DNA of 64,000 nt from DAOUTW01 sp964523575 (GCA_964523575.1 CAZGAV010000007.1:9423-73422), one strand, 5' to 3'. Counted from the first letter of the stretch, positions 50,031-58,998 are shown. Notes: generated by a model from the sequence alone, not told the origin. Numbers and translations are program-made.

Positions 50031-51490
50031 GTCGGAAAATTACCATCGATCCCATAACCCGGCTGGAAGGCCACGGGAAAATCGATATTTTCCTCAACGA
50101 CGACGGCGACGTCGATCGGGCCTACCTTCAGGTCCCCGAATTGCGCGGCTTTGAACGTTTCGCTCAGGGGCGTCCGGCCGAGGATATGCCGCAGATCACG
50201 CCTCGTATCTGCGGGGTTTGTCCCACCGCCCATCATATGGCGGCGACCAAGGCGCTCGATGCTCTGTATCAGGTCGATCCCCCGGCGGCGGCCAAAAAAG
50301 TCCGGGAATTGCTCTATAACATTTTCTTCATCGAGGACCATGCCCTCCATTTCTTCTTTTTGGCCGGCCCGGACTTCGTGGTTGGGCCCAAGGCACCCAA
50401 GGCCGAAAGAAATATCCTCGGCGTCCTCGGAATAGTCGGTCTCGATATCGGCCGGGAAGTCATCGGCATGCGCCGGGATTTGCGTGATCTGATGACACTG
50501 GTGATGGGCAAGGCGATTCATCCGGTCTTCGGTTTACCGGGCGGAATCTCCAATGGCATCACCTCTGAAAATCGACAGCGGTTTATCGACGTCGCCGATC
50601 ACGCCGTCGATTTCGCCAAATTCACCCTCGGATTGTTTGGCGATGTCGTCCTGCAGAACAAGGACTATGTCAACCTCATCACATCCGATATGTACACCCA
50701 TCGAACCTACTACATGGGCATGGTGGATGAGAATGACAAGGTCAATTTCTATGACGGGCAACTCCGCGTGGTGGGGCCCGACGGCAACGAATTGACCAAA
50801 TTCTCCGGTAACCGGTATCTGGATCATATCGGCGAACATGTCGAACCGTGGAGCTATGTCCGCTTCAGCTATCTCAAGGACATCGGCTGGAAAGGTTTTG
50901 AGGACGGTCCCGAAAGCGGAATATTTTCGGTAGCGCCGCTGGCCCGTCTCAATGCCGCCGACGGTATGGCGACGCCCCTGGCCGAGAAGGAGTACCAGAA
51001 GTATTTTGAAATCCTGGGGGGTAAACCGGTACACTACACGCTGGCCAATAGCTGGGCCCGGCTTATCGAGCTTCTATATGCCGCCGAACGCATGCAGGAA
51101 CTGGCCAACGATCCCGAGATTGTCAGCTCCAACCTGCGCGTCCTTCCGACCAAAACTCCGAAAGAGGGGATTGGCGTCGTCGAGGCGCCGCGCGGTACCC
51201 TGATACATCATTATAAAACCGATGACAATGGGATAATCACTGCGGCCAACCTGATTGTGGCGACCCAGAATAATTCGGCCCGGATCGCACTGTCAGTGGA
51301 CAAGGCCGCCCGCGGAGCTATTTCGAAGGGGCAGGTCGATGACGGGGTGCTCAACCTGATCGAAATGTCCTTCCGGGCCTACGATCCCTGTCACGGTTGC
51401 GCCACTCATGCCCTGCCGGGCGAGATGCCGTTGGTCGTCCGGATTCTGGACAAGACCGGGCGGGTCACCCGGGAAATCAGGAGAGCATGA
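50027..51490 (+). CDS. mvhA: [NiFe] hydrogenase large (catalytic) subunit, MvhA-type
   Basis: A 487-residue subunit holding the Ni-Fe site. The N-terminal ligand pair is C62-x2-C65 in RICGVCPTAHH; the C-terminal pair is C455-x2-C458 in DPCHGCATH, followed by a 26-residue tail. That tail should be removed after His461 by the maturation protease encoded next. TIDPITRLEGHGKI at the N-terminus is typical. With MvhD and HdrABC beside it, group 3c (hydrogen-driven, bifurcating) is the best assignment. Confidence 0.95.
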   Translation: MSRKITIDPITRLEGHGKIDIFLNDDGDVDRAYLQVPELRGFERFAQGRPAEDMPQITPRICGVCPTAHHMAATKALDALYQVDPPAAAKKVRELLYNIFFIEDHALHFFFLAGPDFVVGPKAPKAERNILGVLGIVGLDIGREVIGMRRDLRDLMTLVMGKAIHPVFGLPGGISNGITSENRQRFIDVADHAVDFAKFTLGLFGDVVLQNKDYVNLITSDMYTHRTYYMGMVDENDKVNFYDGQLRVVGPDGNELTKFSGNRYLDHIGEHVEPWSYVRFSYLKDIGWKGFEDGPESGIFSVAPLARLNAADGMATPLAEKEYQKYFEILGGKPVHYTLANSWARLIELLYAAERMQELANDPEIVSSNLRVLPTKTPKEGIGVVEAPRGTLIHHYKTDDNGIITAANLIVATQNNSARIALSVDKAARGAISKGQVDDGVLNLIEMSFRAYDPCHGCATHALPGEMPLVVRILDKTGRVTREIRRA

Positions 51491-51493
51491 ATA

Positions 51494-52048
51494 ATGAAAC
51501 CGCTGGTTCTGGGACTGGGCAACGAGCTTCTCAGCGACGATGGGGTCGGGATTCTGACCGTCCGTCGTCTGTCGGAAGAATGGCCCGATCGGGCTGATTA
51601 TGTCGAAAGCGCTCTCCACGGAATTGCTCTGATAGATACACTTGCAGGATATGAAAAGGCCATTGTCGTGGATGCCATTCATACCGGCGCCGCCAAACCC
51701 GGAACCATAATTGAACTTGTCCCCGGTGACCTGCGGGCAGTCTATAGTCCTTCTCCTCATTACGCCGGCCTCCCCGAGATGATCCGACTGGCGCAAGAGC
51801 TGGGAATTGACTTCCCGGATGATATCAGGATTATTGCTGTGGAAATTGTCGATCCCCTGACGCTGGGCGGAGGATTGAGTCCTGCAGTGGCGTCAGCGAT
51901 GGAGGAACTGGGCCGTCGCATAAAACACCGACTGGATCGATGGCAAAAGGAAATTCCGGCTGGACGAAAGGCCGATTCGGTCTTAACTTGGCCTCAAACC
52001 AGATCTGGCCGAAATAAGGCCGACGGAGAAACATCGTGCATGAACTGA
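51494..52048 (+). CDS. Hydrogenase maturation endopeptidase (HycI/HyaD family)
   Basis: A 184-residue protease that removes the C-terminal tail of the large subunit once nickel is in place. Motifs: LVLGLGNELLSDDGVGI with the metal-binding acidic residues, VDAIHTGAAKPGTI, and SPHYAGLPEMI with the histidine. It starts three bases after mvhA stops, as expected for a cognate protease, and overlaps hypA by 13 nt. The C-terminal tail is longer and more basic than usual. Confidence 0.92.
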   Translation: MKPLVLGLGNELLSDDGVGILTVRRLSEEWPDRADYVESALHGIALIDTLAGYEKAIVVDAIHTGAAKPGTIIELVPGDLRAVYSPSPHYAGLPEMIRLAQELGIDFPDDIRIIAVEIVDPLTLGGGLSPAVASAMEELGRRIKHRLDRWQKEIPAGRKADSVLTWPQTRSGRNKADGETSCMN

Positions 52049-52377
52049 GTATTGCCAGAGAGATTATCGAGATCGTCGAAGCTGAGGTGGCCCGGTTGAA
52101 CCTGACCAGAGTCGAAACCGTCAATATTCGTCTGGGTGCGTTAACCGGGGTCAACCCCGATGCCCTGGCTTTCAGTTTTGAGGCTTCGGTCGTGGATACC
52201 TCTCTGGACGGCGCCCGACTTGTTATTGAAAAGGTGCCTATCAAGGGTCGGTGCCGGACCTGCCAGGCCGGGTTTGAAGTAGAGGAGTTTGTTTTCCTCT
52301 GCCCGAAATGTGCTTCCGGCGATCTTGAAATCACATCGGGCGAGGAACTGGATATCAATCATCTGGTGGTGGAATAG
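52036..52377 (+). CDS. hypA: Hydrogenase nickel-insertion protein HypA
   Basis: A 113-residue nickel metallochaperone. The N-terminal MHELS motif gives the nickel-binding His2. The zinc site is C73-x2-C76 and C89-x2-C92 (GRCRTCQAGF, FLCPKCAS). The start is GTG. It works with HypB to load nickel into the large subunit. hypC, hypD, hypE and hypF are not in this window. Confidence 0.95.
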   Translation: MHELSIAREIIEIVEAEVARLNLTRVETVNIRLGALTGVNPDALAFSFEASVVDTSLDGARLVIEKVPIKGRCRTCQAGFEVEEFVFLCPKCASGDLEITSGEELDINHLVVE

Positions 52378-52433
52378 AAGCATGAAGCCGTTTTACAAAT
52401 AGACAACCTGAAAGAGAGCCATAGGATGACACC

Positions 52434-53102
52434 ATGAATGAGAAAATCGAAATAAAGAAGAAAGTTCTTTCCAAAAACGATGAAATCGCGGCCGAAATCA
52501 GGCGGCGCCTGGCGGATAAGAAAATCGTGGCCCTGAATATGGTCAGTTCGCCCGGATCGGGGAAAACCAGCCTTCTGGAAAAGACCCTGACGGCGATGAA
52601 CGACCGGTTGAATATCGCCCTGATCGCCGGTGACGTCCAGACCGAGAATGACGCTCAGCGTCTTTTACGAGCCGGAGGGAAACAGGTCCGCTCGATCGTA
52701 ACCGGCGGAGCCTGCCACCTGGATGCCAATATGGTTAACAAGGCCCTGGAGGAAATCGACCTCACCGGGGTCGAGGTGCTCTTTATCGAAAATGTCGGCA
52801 ACCTTGTCTGCCCCTCGGGGTTCGACCTCGGAGAAGACAAGAAAGTGGTTTTGATCAGCACGACTGAGGGTGATGACAAACCGCTCAAATACCCGTCCAT
52901 GTTCCGGCGGTCGTCAGCCCTTATCATAAATAAAACCGATCTGCTCGAATATTCCGATTTCAGCATCGAGCGGGTGCGGGAGAATGCCCGGAGTATCAAC
53001 GCCGATCTGGAGACTTTCGAAATGTCCTGTCGCACCGGCGCCGGACTCGATCCCTGGTATGACTGGCTGGAGGCGAAAGTGGCTGAGAAAAAAGGCTCCT
53101 GA
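52434..53102 (+). CDS. hypB: Hydrogenase nickel-insertion GTPase HypB
   Basis: A 222-residue SIMIBI-class GTPase. P-loop SSPGSGKTS lies at about residues 38-46; GDVQTENDAQRL, the metal-binding GGACHLDANMV, IENVGNLVCPSGFDLGE and NKTDLL are family motifs. There is no N-terminal His-rich nickel-storage stretch. It is preceded by 56 nt without a gene and an AGGATG ribosome region. Confidence 0.95.
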   Translation: MNEKIEIKKKVLSKNDEIAAEIRRRLADKKIVALNMVSSPGSGKTSLLEKTLTAMNDRLNIALIAGDVQTENDAQRLLRAGGKQVRSIVTGGACHLDANMVNKALEEIDLTGVEVLFIENVGNLVCPSGFDLGEDKKVVLISTTEGDDKPLKYPSMFRRSSALIINKTDLLEYSDFSIERVRENARSINADLETFEMSCRTGAGLDPWYDWLEAKVAEKKGS

Positions 53103-53173
53103 GTTAAAAAATTATTCCGCGAGCGGCGCAGATGCTCAACCGGCCGCCCGGGGAAGGAAACAAGGAGGCCGTG

Positions 53174-53830
53174 ATGAACAGTCTGAAAGTCAACGACAAA
53201 ACCTATCAGCTCGACGCCGATGAATTCCTGATGGACTTCAGTCAATGGGACAAAGACTTTGCCAATGAGATGGCCGTTCGAGTAAAAATACCCGACGGGC
53301 TTACCGGGGAACACTGGGATGTCATCGATTATATCCGCCGAATCTTCGAAGAAGAAAAACGATGCCCCCTTATCTATGAAACCTGCCGTGTCAACCGGCT
53401 GAGTCTGAAAGATTTTGAAGACCTGTTCCCGTCCGGTTATCTGCGCGGCGCCTGCAAGCTGGCCGGAATCACCTATAAGGAAGGATTTATCGGCCATTCC
53501 TTCGCCGGCCGAAAAGTCGAATATGCCTCGGCCAAGGCGATGGATAAATACTATCAGGTAAACGGCCTGGGTTTTTTGGTCAATCCCTATGATTGGGATG
53601 AACATTTTGCCGAATTGAAGGCCTTCGAGTTGAAGATGCCCGAACACCTGACCGACAACCACTGGCAAATCATCTATTATTTGCGCGACTACTACAAGAC
53701 CAATTTCGTCGTGCCGACGATTTTTGTCACCTGTCGGGAAAACAATCTCAGCCTGGACGAACTGGAGCGGTTATTCCCCGACGGTTATCATCGTGGTGCG
53801 ATCAAGATTGCCGGTTTGAGGGTCAGATAA
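53174..53830 (+). CDS. Tandem DsrC/TusE-like protein 1 (two fused modules)
   Basis: A 218-residue protein; AAGGAGG precedes the ATG at 53174. Module 1 (residues 1-106) and module 2 (about 122-218) each follow the TusE/DsrC pattern: an N-terminal beta-hairpin, a D-F/W-x-W-D block, an HW-x-(V/I)I-x-(Y/F) helix (GEHWDVIDYIRR and DNHWQIIYYLRD), and LFP-x-GY-x-RGA-x-K-AG. Module 1 keeps CysB (C94 in GACKLAG), but position +11, where CysA should be, is Phe105 and the chain continues. Module 2 has Ile in place of CysB and ends in AGLRVR, with no C-terminal Cys. Other cysteines are C64, C71 and C187. In DsrC, CysA and CysB form the reactive pair that carries sulfur. The gene lies last in the Hdr-Mvh-Hyp run. 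Confidence 0.85.
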   Translation: MNSLKVNDKTYQLDADEFLMDFSQWDKDFANEMAVRVKIPDGLTGEHWDVIDYIRRIFEEEKRCPLIYETCRVNRLSLKDFEDLFPSGYLRGACKLAGITYKEGFIGHSFAGRKVEYASAKAMDKYYQVNGLGFLVNPYDWDEHFAELKAFELKMPEHLTDNHWQIIYYLRDYYKTNFVVPTIFVTCRENNLSLDELERLFPDGYHRGAIKIAGLRVR

Positions 53831-53930
53831 TCGGAATCGGCAGAAAGCGAGCCGGATATATAAAGACCGGCATGATGGATAACATCGTCCGGTCGCGATA
53901 ATCCAACCTTTCGAGGGGGAGGAGGTCAGC

Positions 53931-54590
53931 ATGGCGACCTTTAGTTTCAAAGGCAAGTCTTTTCAGGTGGACGAACATGACTTCTTGCTGAAATTCGCCG
54001 ACTGGGATACTGATTTTGCGGAAGGCATGGCCCGGAAACTGAACCTGCCCGGCGATTTGACCGCCGAGCACTGGGACGTTATTTATTTTATTCGCAACAC
54101 TTTTCAGGAAACCGGCGTCTGCCCTCTGGTGTACGCCACCTGCCGATCGAATGGTCTACTGATCAAGGAGTTGAAAACGCTCTTTCCCACCGGATATTTG
54201 AGGGGCGCCTGCAAACTGGCCGGGATTACCTACCGCGAAGGATATATCGGTCAATCCCAACTGCCCAAAACCGCCGATGATCTTAATATCATAACCGTAA
54301 AAAAAGTTTATCGGGTAGATGTTCGCGGTTTCCTTGTCGACCCCGAGGACTGGGACGAATACTATGCCGCCCATCGGGCCTATGATATGAAGATTCCCGG
54401 CGGCGAATTGACCGACCGACACTGGAAAATTATCCGTTTTCTTCGCGAATGGTTCGAGAAAAATCATGAGGTCCCGACCGTATATCAGGTCTGCGAGAAT
54501 AATCGGATAGAACTGGAAGAACTGGAAATGCTGTTCCCCGATGGCTATCACCGGGGGGCCATCAAAATTGCCGGATTGCGAGTCAGGTAA
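53931..54590 (+). CDS. Tandem DsrC/TusE-like protein 2 (two fused modules)
   Basis: A 219-residue paralogue of the preceding gene with the same two-module layout. CysB of module 1 is C94 (GACKLAG), +11 is Tyr105, and module 2 reads GAIKIAGLRVR, so CysA is again absent and only one CysB remains. C64, C71 and C188 match the positions of the first protein. The last 15 residues are identical between the two proteins. The start has a GAGGAGG site. It follows its paralogue by 100 nt; a small GCCGG/CCGGC hairpin lies in the gap. Duplicated as a whole, the pair may form a hetero-oligomer or serve different partners. Confidence 0.85.
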   Translation: MATFSFKGKSFQVDEHDFLLKFADWDTDFAEGMARKLNLPGDLTAEHWDVIYFIRNTFQETGVCPLVYATCRSNGLLIKELKTLFPTGYLRGACKLAGITYREGYIGQSQLPKTADDLNIITVKKVYRVDVRGFLVDPEDWDEYYAAHRAYDMKIPGGELTDRHWKIIRFLREWFEKNHEVPTVYQVCENNRIELEELEMLFPDGYHRGAIKIAGLRVR

Positions 54591-54665
54591 ATACCCGGTA
54601 ACAAATTCTGGAGCCTCCTTTGGATCGGTCGTAAACTTGTCCATGCGACCCGAGCACCAATAAGA

Positions 54666-54700
54666 AAGGGGTCAAACCAGATTTGACCCCTTCCTATTTT
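54666..54700. terminator. Bidirectional intrinsic terminator between convergent genes
   Basis: A perfect 11-bp stem, 54666-54676 with 54682-54692, around the loop CCAGA. The plus strand continues CCTATTTT and the minus strand TTTCTTATT, so it can serve both the Hdr-Mvh operon and the BACON-dockerin gene. Confidence 0.85.
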
Positions 54701-54712
54701 ATGGTTCACGGG

Positions 54713-57370
54713 TTACTGGTGGCAATCCGGCTTCGGGCCATCCAGAATAACGTAATTTATCAGGAAGCGGACATCGCCGACATCGATCCGTCCGTCGCAA
54801 TTGACGTCGCCGATTTCATACGGGTCGGGGCCGAGGCCTTCTCTGAAAATGAAATTAACCAGAAAGACCGGGTCTCCGACATTGACGACGCCGTCGCGAT
54901 TGACATCACCCGAAATATGAGCATAAAATATCACTTCGCCGGTGGCATCGAAAATAGTCTGATCGGTGAACAGGCCCGATACCGTGAACTCCTGTACGGT
55001 AGTGTCATACAGGACGCCATAGCTGAGGATAAAGGGCCGGGCCCCCACCACCAACTCCATGACTTCGCCGTCGAAATCGGGATGGGAACCGAGGATGGAC
55101 CATGAGAGAACCGGGACCGATCCGTTGACAACCATCGTCGCCGGATCGATATCGCCCACTCCGTAAGAACCAAAATCGCCGATATAAATCTTGTCCATTA
55201 TGGGATCGACGGCGTAGGCCCGGACGATATGCTGGGCTGAAGGATAAATCGTTGCCCCGCCGTAGGCAAAATCGGAAATAGTCAACGTGACGCCGACCGC
55301 TTGCGGCGAATTGGCTGCCGCGGGATCGACGACGAGAATAGTATCGACATAAGTTCCCTGGGTCAACCCGGCGATATCGACCGAAATGTCGACAGCACCG
55401 TCGCCCGTGCCGGACATCGGGTCAACCATCAGCCAGTCTTCATTTTTCTGCAGGGTCCAGTTGAGTTCGCCGCCGCCCAGGTTTGAGACCGTCAGCATCT
55501 GCGCCGGGGGATTGCTACCGCCCCCGGTGGCGTTGAAGGCGAAGAAGGTCGCGGAAAGACCGATTTCAGGGGCCGCCTCGGCCTCGACATTCAACTGCAC
55601 GATGGCTATTTGCGGACTATTGGCGGCATTTTCATCGGTGACGACGACGGTGTCCATATAAGTGTCGGGGGCAAGCCCGGTGAGGTCGAAATCAAGAGTG
55701 ATGATTCCATCGCCGCTGCCGCTGGTCGGGCTGATACTCAACCAGCCCATCATATTGAAGGCGGTCCATTCCAGCGTGCCGCCGCCGGTATTAGTCACCG
55801 TAATCTGCTTCGAGGCCGGGGTGGTGTTTTCGAAAGCGGTGACTTCTATGAAGGTTGGATCGAGCTGGATCATAGCCGGCGCGGCCTCAACGGTCAGAGT
55901 CACTGCCGCATATTGCGGGCTGTTGGTGGCGGCCGGATCGGATACGAAAACGGTATCGTAATAGACGCCCGGGGTCAGACCGGTCAGGTCGAAATCGACC
56001 GTGATCGCGCCGTCGCCGGAACCGCCGGTTGGGGATATCATGAGCCATCCGGCGGCATGAGCGGCCGACCAATTCAATGCGCCGCCGCCGATGTTGGTGA
56101 CCATAATTTCCTCAGACGGCAGGGTGGAACCCTCATCGGCGGTTACGTCGATACTTGTCGGATCGAGTTGAATGGTCGGTGGGGGAGGAGTGACCGTCAG
56201 CGTTACGACTGTAAATTGAGGGCTATTACTGGCGTTGCCGTCCGTGACCGTTACGGTATCCACGTAGACACCGGCAGTCAAACCCGAAAGGTCGAAATCG
56301 GCTGTAATAATGCCGTCCCCTGTTCCGGAGGTCGGATTGATTGAAAGCCAGCCGGAAATGTTCATTGCCGACCAGTTCAATGTTCCGCCGCCGACGTTGG
56401 TTACCGCGATTTCTTCGGGCGGTAAGGATGATCCTTGCTGCGCGGTCACGTCAATGCTGGTCGGGTCGAGATGGATGGCCGGCGGAGGTTCGGCGACAAC
56501 CAGCATCACGGCCGCCGTCTGGGGGCTGTTGTCGGCGTTGCCGGTGACGACAATGGTGTCAAAATAGGTGCCGGCCATTAATCCCGTAAGATCCACGGCG
56601 ACGTCCACTGCTCCGGTATTGGTTCCCGACATGGGATCGAGACCCAGCCAGCTCTGGCTGTTCGACAACGACCATTCCAGGGTTCCGGTTCCGCTGTTGG
56701 AGACATTCAGTGTCTGAGACGGGGGATCAGCCTCGCCCTGGACGCCATTAAAGGTAAAATTCATCGGATCGAGAGCGATCTCCGGGTTGGCCGGCGTTCC
56801 CATCTGAACCGATCCCGGTACCACCTGCGGGACAATATTGAAGCCGTTGGCCAGGGTTAAAGCAAAATTTCCGCCCGGAGGATAAAAGGTCGAATCCAGG
56901 CCGATCGTTTGATCGGGGGCGCCGCCGGCGACCGTGAAGTAGGCCGTGTAAACCGTGCCGTAGCCGGGCTGAAGGAATTGTTCGAAAAAGATGATCATCC
57001 CGGCCTGAAGGCGCTGATTGACATTATCAATCGAAAAGAGCTTGGTATTGACATATTCGATCCGGGAACCGACAAAGGAAACCGAATCACACGATATGTC
57101 GGGTGAATCCCAGGTTATCGGCAGATTGAAACCGCCGATCTCCTCGTCATTATAAAGGAAAACGCGTAAACTGAATTCGGTCGTTCCGGAGGGTATTGAT
57201 TTGGTTTCAATAGTGATAGTGTCGGGAACTCCGGGATCGGGCTCCATGGGAGCCATGAATGGTCCCTGTTCGGAATAAATCTCATCGACGCTGGGGACTT
57301 GAGCCAATGTCAAAGAACCTATGGCAATCGCCAGGGTCAGAATAAAAAAGATTGTGATTTTCCCGCGCAT
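54713..57370 (-). CDS. Secreted protein with cohesin-like region, five BACON-like repeats and dockerin-like C-terminus
   Basis: An 885-residue exported protein: signal peptide (about 1-23), a cohesin-like beta region (about 45-190), then five repeats of about 100 residues (about 196-700) of BACON type with conserved LDPTSIDVTA, TN-x-GGG-x-LNWSA, GWLSI-x-PTSG-x-GDG and GVY-x-DTV-x-V-x-D. A further region (about 700-820) is not identified. The last 65 residues hold two calcium-loop units (GDVNRDGVVNVGDPVFLVN and GDVNCDGRIDVGDVRFLIN), a dockerin-like pair. GGGAGG precedes the ATG. Likely a cell-surface protein that binds glycans or other surface proteins; the ligand is unknown. Confidence 0.88.
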   Translation of the reverse strand: MRGKITIFFILTLAIAIGSLTLAQVPSVDEIYSEQGPFMAPMEPDPGVPDTITIETKSIPSGTTEFSLRVFLYNDEEIGGFNLPITWDSPDISCDSVSFVGSRIEYVNTKLFSIDNVNQRLQAGMIIFFEQFLQPGYGTVYTAYFTVAGGAPDQTIGLDSTFYPPGGNFALTLANGFNIVPQVVPGSVQMGTPANPEIALDPMNFTFNGVQGEADPPSQTLNVSNSGTGTLEWSLSNSQSWLGLDPMSGTNTGAVDVAVDLTGLMAGTYFDTIVVTGNADNSPQTAAVMLVVAEPPPAIHLDPTSIDVTAQQGSSLPPEEIAVTNVGGGTLNWSAMNISGWLSINPTSGTGDGIITADFDLSGLTAGVYVDTVTVTDGNASNSPQFTVVTLTVTPPPPTIQLDPTSIDVTADEGSTLPSEEIMVTNIGGGALNWSAAHAAGWLMISPTGGSGDGAITVDFDLTGLTPGVYYDTVFVSDPAATNSPQYAAVTLTVEAAPAMIQLDPTFIEVTAFENTTPASKQITVTNTGGGTLEWTAFNMMGWLSISPTSGSGDGIITLDFDLTGLAPDTYMDTVVVTDENAANSPQIAIVQLNVEAEAAPEIGLSATFFAFNATGGGSNPPAQMLTVSNLGGGELNWTLQKNEDWLMVDPMSGTGDGAVDISVDIAGLTQGTYVDTILVVDPAAANSPQAVGVTLTISDFAYGGATIYPSAQHIVRAYAVDPIMDKIYIGDFGSYGVGDIDPATMVVNGSVPVLSWSILGSHPDFDGEVMELVVGARPFILSYGVLYDTTVQEFTVSGLFTDQTIFDATGEVIFYAHISGDVNRDGVVNVGDPVFLVNFIFREGLGPDPYEIGDVNCDGRIDVGDVRFLINYVILDGPKPDCHQ
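55271..56785 (-). repeat. Five BACON-like repeats of about 300 nt each
   Basis: Five consecutive copies encoded with 40-70% identity by eye; the three central copies are closest to each other (PPP-x-I-x-LDPTSIDVTA start). The first and last copies are more divergent, with an FNG or FNATG segment. This suggests internal duplication after the outer copies had diverged. Confidence 0.8.
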
Positions 57371-57698
57371 TTTTTCCTCCCGCTTATCTGCCTCCGATTA
57401 TCAATTCCATGATTGCAACCGGAGATTGAACGCAAAGAAACCGGACGTCGATTTCATCCGCGTACGGTAAATGTTTTCATTTAGGCAAGCAATTCAAATC
57501 TCGCAAGACCAGTTGCGATACCTCGCAAAAGGCATCGGTCGATTGGTAAATCGAGCGTATCGGGCTCAAATTCAATACGAAAAGATATGAGCTTAATTTA
57601 ATATACGGCCACATTAAAATTGAGTCAACGCTAATTTCCAGGGCGTTTTTCCGGGTTAAATTTGTCCTGCATTTGGTCTGCTGCTATGCCGAAACGTG
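57371..57698. other. Intergenic region before the BACON-dockerin gene
   Basis: About 330 nt with no gene. It holds the minus-strand promoter (57600-57628) and a 5' untranslated region of about 220 nt, within which CTCGCAA occurs at two sites (near 57502 and 57524) with an inverted TTGCGA between. I see no known riboswitch. Confidence 0.5.
57600..57628 (-). promoter_or_regulatory. Promoter of the BACON-dockerin gene
   Basis: On the minus strand TTGACT (57628-57623), a 17-nt spacer and TATATT (57605-57600). The transcript would start near 57593 and carry a leader of about 220 nt. Confidence 0.7.
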
Positions 57699-58955
57699 CT
57701 ATCTCTCCCCGGAAAAAGTCACCACCGTGAAACCGGTATGCCAGATGGTGTTATAGCCCACCGCCTCCTCGGCGCCAATTTTCGTGATTTTATAAGCTGA
57801 ATAAACCAGGCCCATTCTCAGGCAAGTCTCATCCATCCAATAACCGCTGGCCCGGTATAGGATTGCGTCCCAGAGAGTGCTGTCATTATCGATGGAACGG
57901 AGGAGAGGCTGATCGGCGATGGTCCAGTTTTGACCCTGGTCGACGCTTTGGGCCAGCCAGAGGGCCGAACGGCTGACAGTTTGCACGATGGCAATTAATT
58001 CACCCGAAGGTCGAGGTAGAACGTCCAGATGCCAGGCGGTTCCATAATGCCGGGGTTTGTTATTGAAATTACATTGCCCCTGATATTCCCAGATAGATTC
58101 GGGTCGATTGGTTGAAAACTTGTATATCTGTCGATTATCGGAGATTCCCGAGACGTCATCGGGCTGGGCGGTGCAAAACATGGTATAGTCTTGAAGACTG
58201 TCAAAGATAACGGCCGGGCTCATGAAACGTCCCAGATGGGTGATTGGAAACGCCTTCGTCCAATTGCGGCCGTCGCCTGAATGGGCGGCATAGATGGCGC
58301 TCATATCGATTCCCGAGACTGACCATGAGACTCGGAAAGCAATCCACAAATCGCTGTCGTCTCCCAAAAACAGGTCGGGATCGGATAGATGATGCGCGCG
58401 ATGCCCGACCGTGACCGAATCATGGCGGCCGTCGGTCGTAGAATAGAAGACAGTGTCGGTGGCACAACTATACCAGTACGCGGTATCGAGAATAAAACCA
58501 TCTTTCCGGAAAATCGGATTGACAATCGAATCGGCCGAGTCCCTTCCAATTATATAGGTCCAGGCTCCGTCGAAATCGTCGCGGACGAAAAGATGGGGAT
58601 TTTCCTCGACCTCGGTCGAGACCATCGGTGTCACCGCCAGCCATAATTTTCGGGGTCGGACGCGATTATTGTCAACCGGCCAGCCGCCCGGGATGCTGAT
58701 TATCGATGGATGCATCTGGCGTGAACTGCCCTCGTAAGACGGGTCGGAAAGACCGCGAGCCGGTATTTCCATATAAGTCGGGGCTCGATCAACCCGGGCG
58801 CAGTTGATATCCAGGATATTTTCCGACCGGGCCATGGGGGATTTATTCAGAGATAAATTGCCGGCCGAAGAAATCGCATGGAAAATTAAAAGAAGGGCGA
58901 TTCCGAAGATAAATTTATACGAAAGATGATATCGCCTGCATAAGGCGATTGACAT
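57699..58955 (-). CDS. Secreted Asp-box (BNR) sialidase-like propeller protein
   Basis: About 418 residues when started at the ATG at 58955, which yields a signal peptide (RRYHLSYKFIFGIALLLIFHA). At least two Asp-box motifs are present, SGDGRNWTKAF and SVDQGQNWTIA, plus repeated beta segments (SDPDLFLGDDSDLWIAF, MSPAVIFDSLQDYTMF). The sialidase catalytic Arg triad is not obvious, so enzyme activity is doubtful. Longer in-frame starts up to 59036 lie at or before the predicted transcription start and are disfavoured. Function unknown. Confidence 0.75.
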   Translation of the reverse strand: MSIALCRRYHLSYKFIFGIALLLIFHAISSAGNLSLNKSPMARSENILDINCARVDRAPTYMEIPARGLSDPSYEGSSRQMHPSIISIPGGWPVDNNRVRPRKLWLAVTPMVSTEVEENPHLFVRDDFDGAWTYIIGRDSADSIVNPIFRKDGFILDTAYWYSCATDTVFYSTTDGRHDSVTVGHRAHHLSDPDLFLGDDSDLWIAFRVSWSVSGIDMSAIYAAHSGDGRNWTKAFPITHLGRFMSPAVIFDSLQDYTMFCTAQPDDVSGISDNRQIYKFSTNRPESIWEYQGQCNFNNKPRHYGTAWHLDVLPRPSGELIAIVQTVSRSALWLAQSVDQGQNWTIADQPLLRSIDNDSTLWDAILYRASGYWMDETCLRMGLVYSAYKITKIGAEEAVGYNTIWHTGFTVVTFSGER

Positions 58956-58998
58956 CGACGAAATCACTGAAATAGAAAAATTCAAATCGGCCATCCCC

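Noticed and set aside
53174..54590. Assignment of the double-DsrC genes to tRNA thiolation (TusE role)
   Set aside because: The penultimate cysteine used by TusE is absent, and no tusA, tusBCD or mnmA lies nearby; a role with the Hdr complex fits the context better, though it is not proven.
57699..58955. Calling the Asp-box protein a true sialidase
   Set aside because: Asp-boxes occur in many propellers, and the catalytic Arg triad and Tyr/Glu pair could not be identified.
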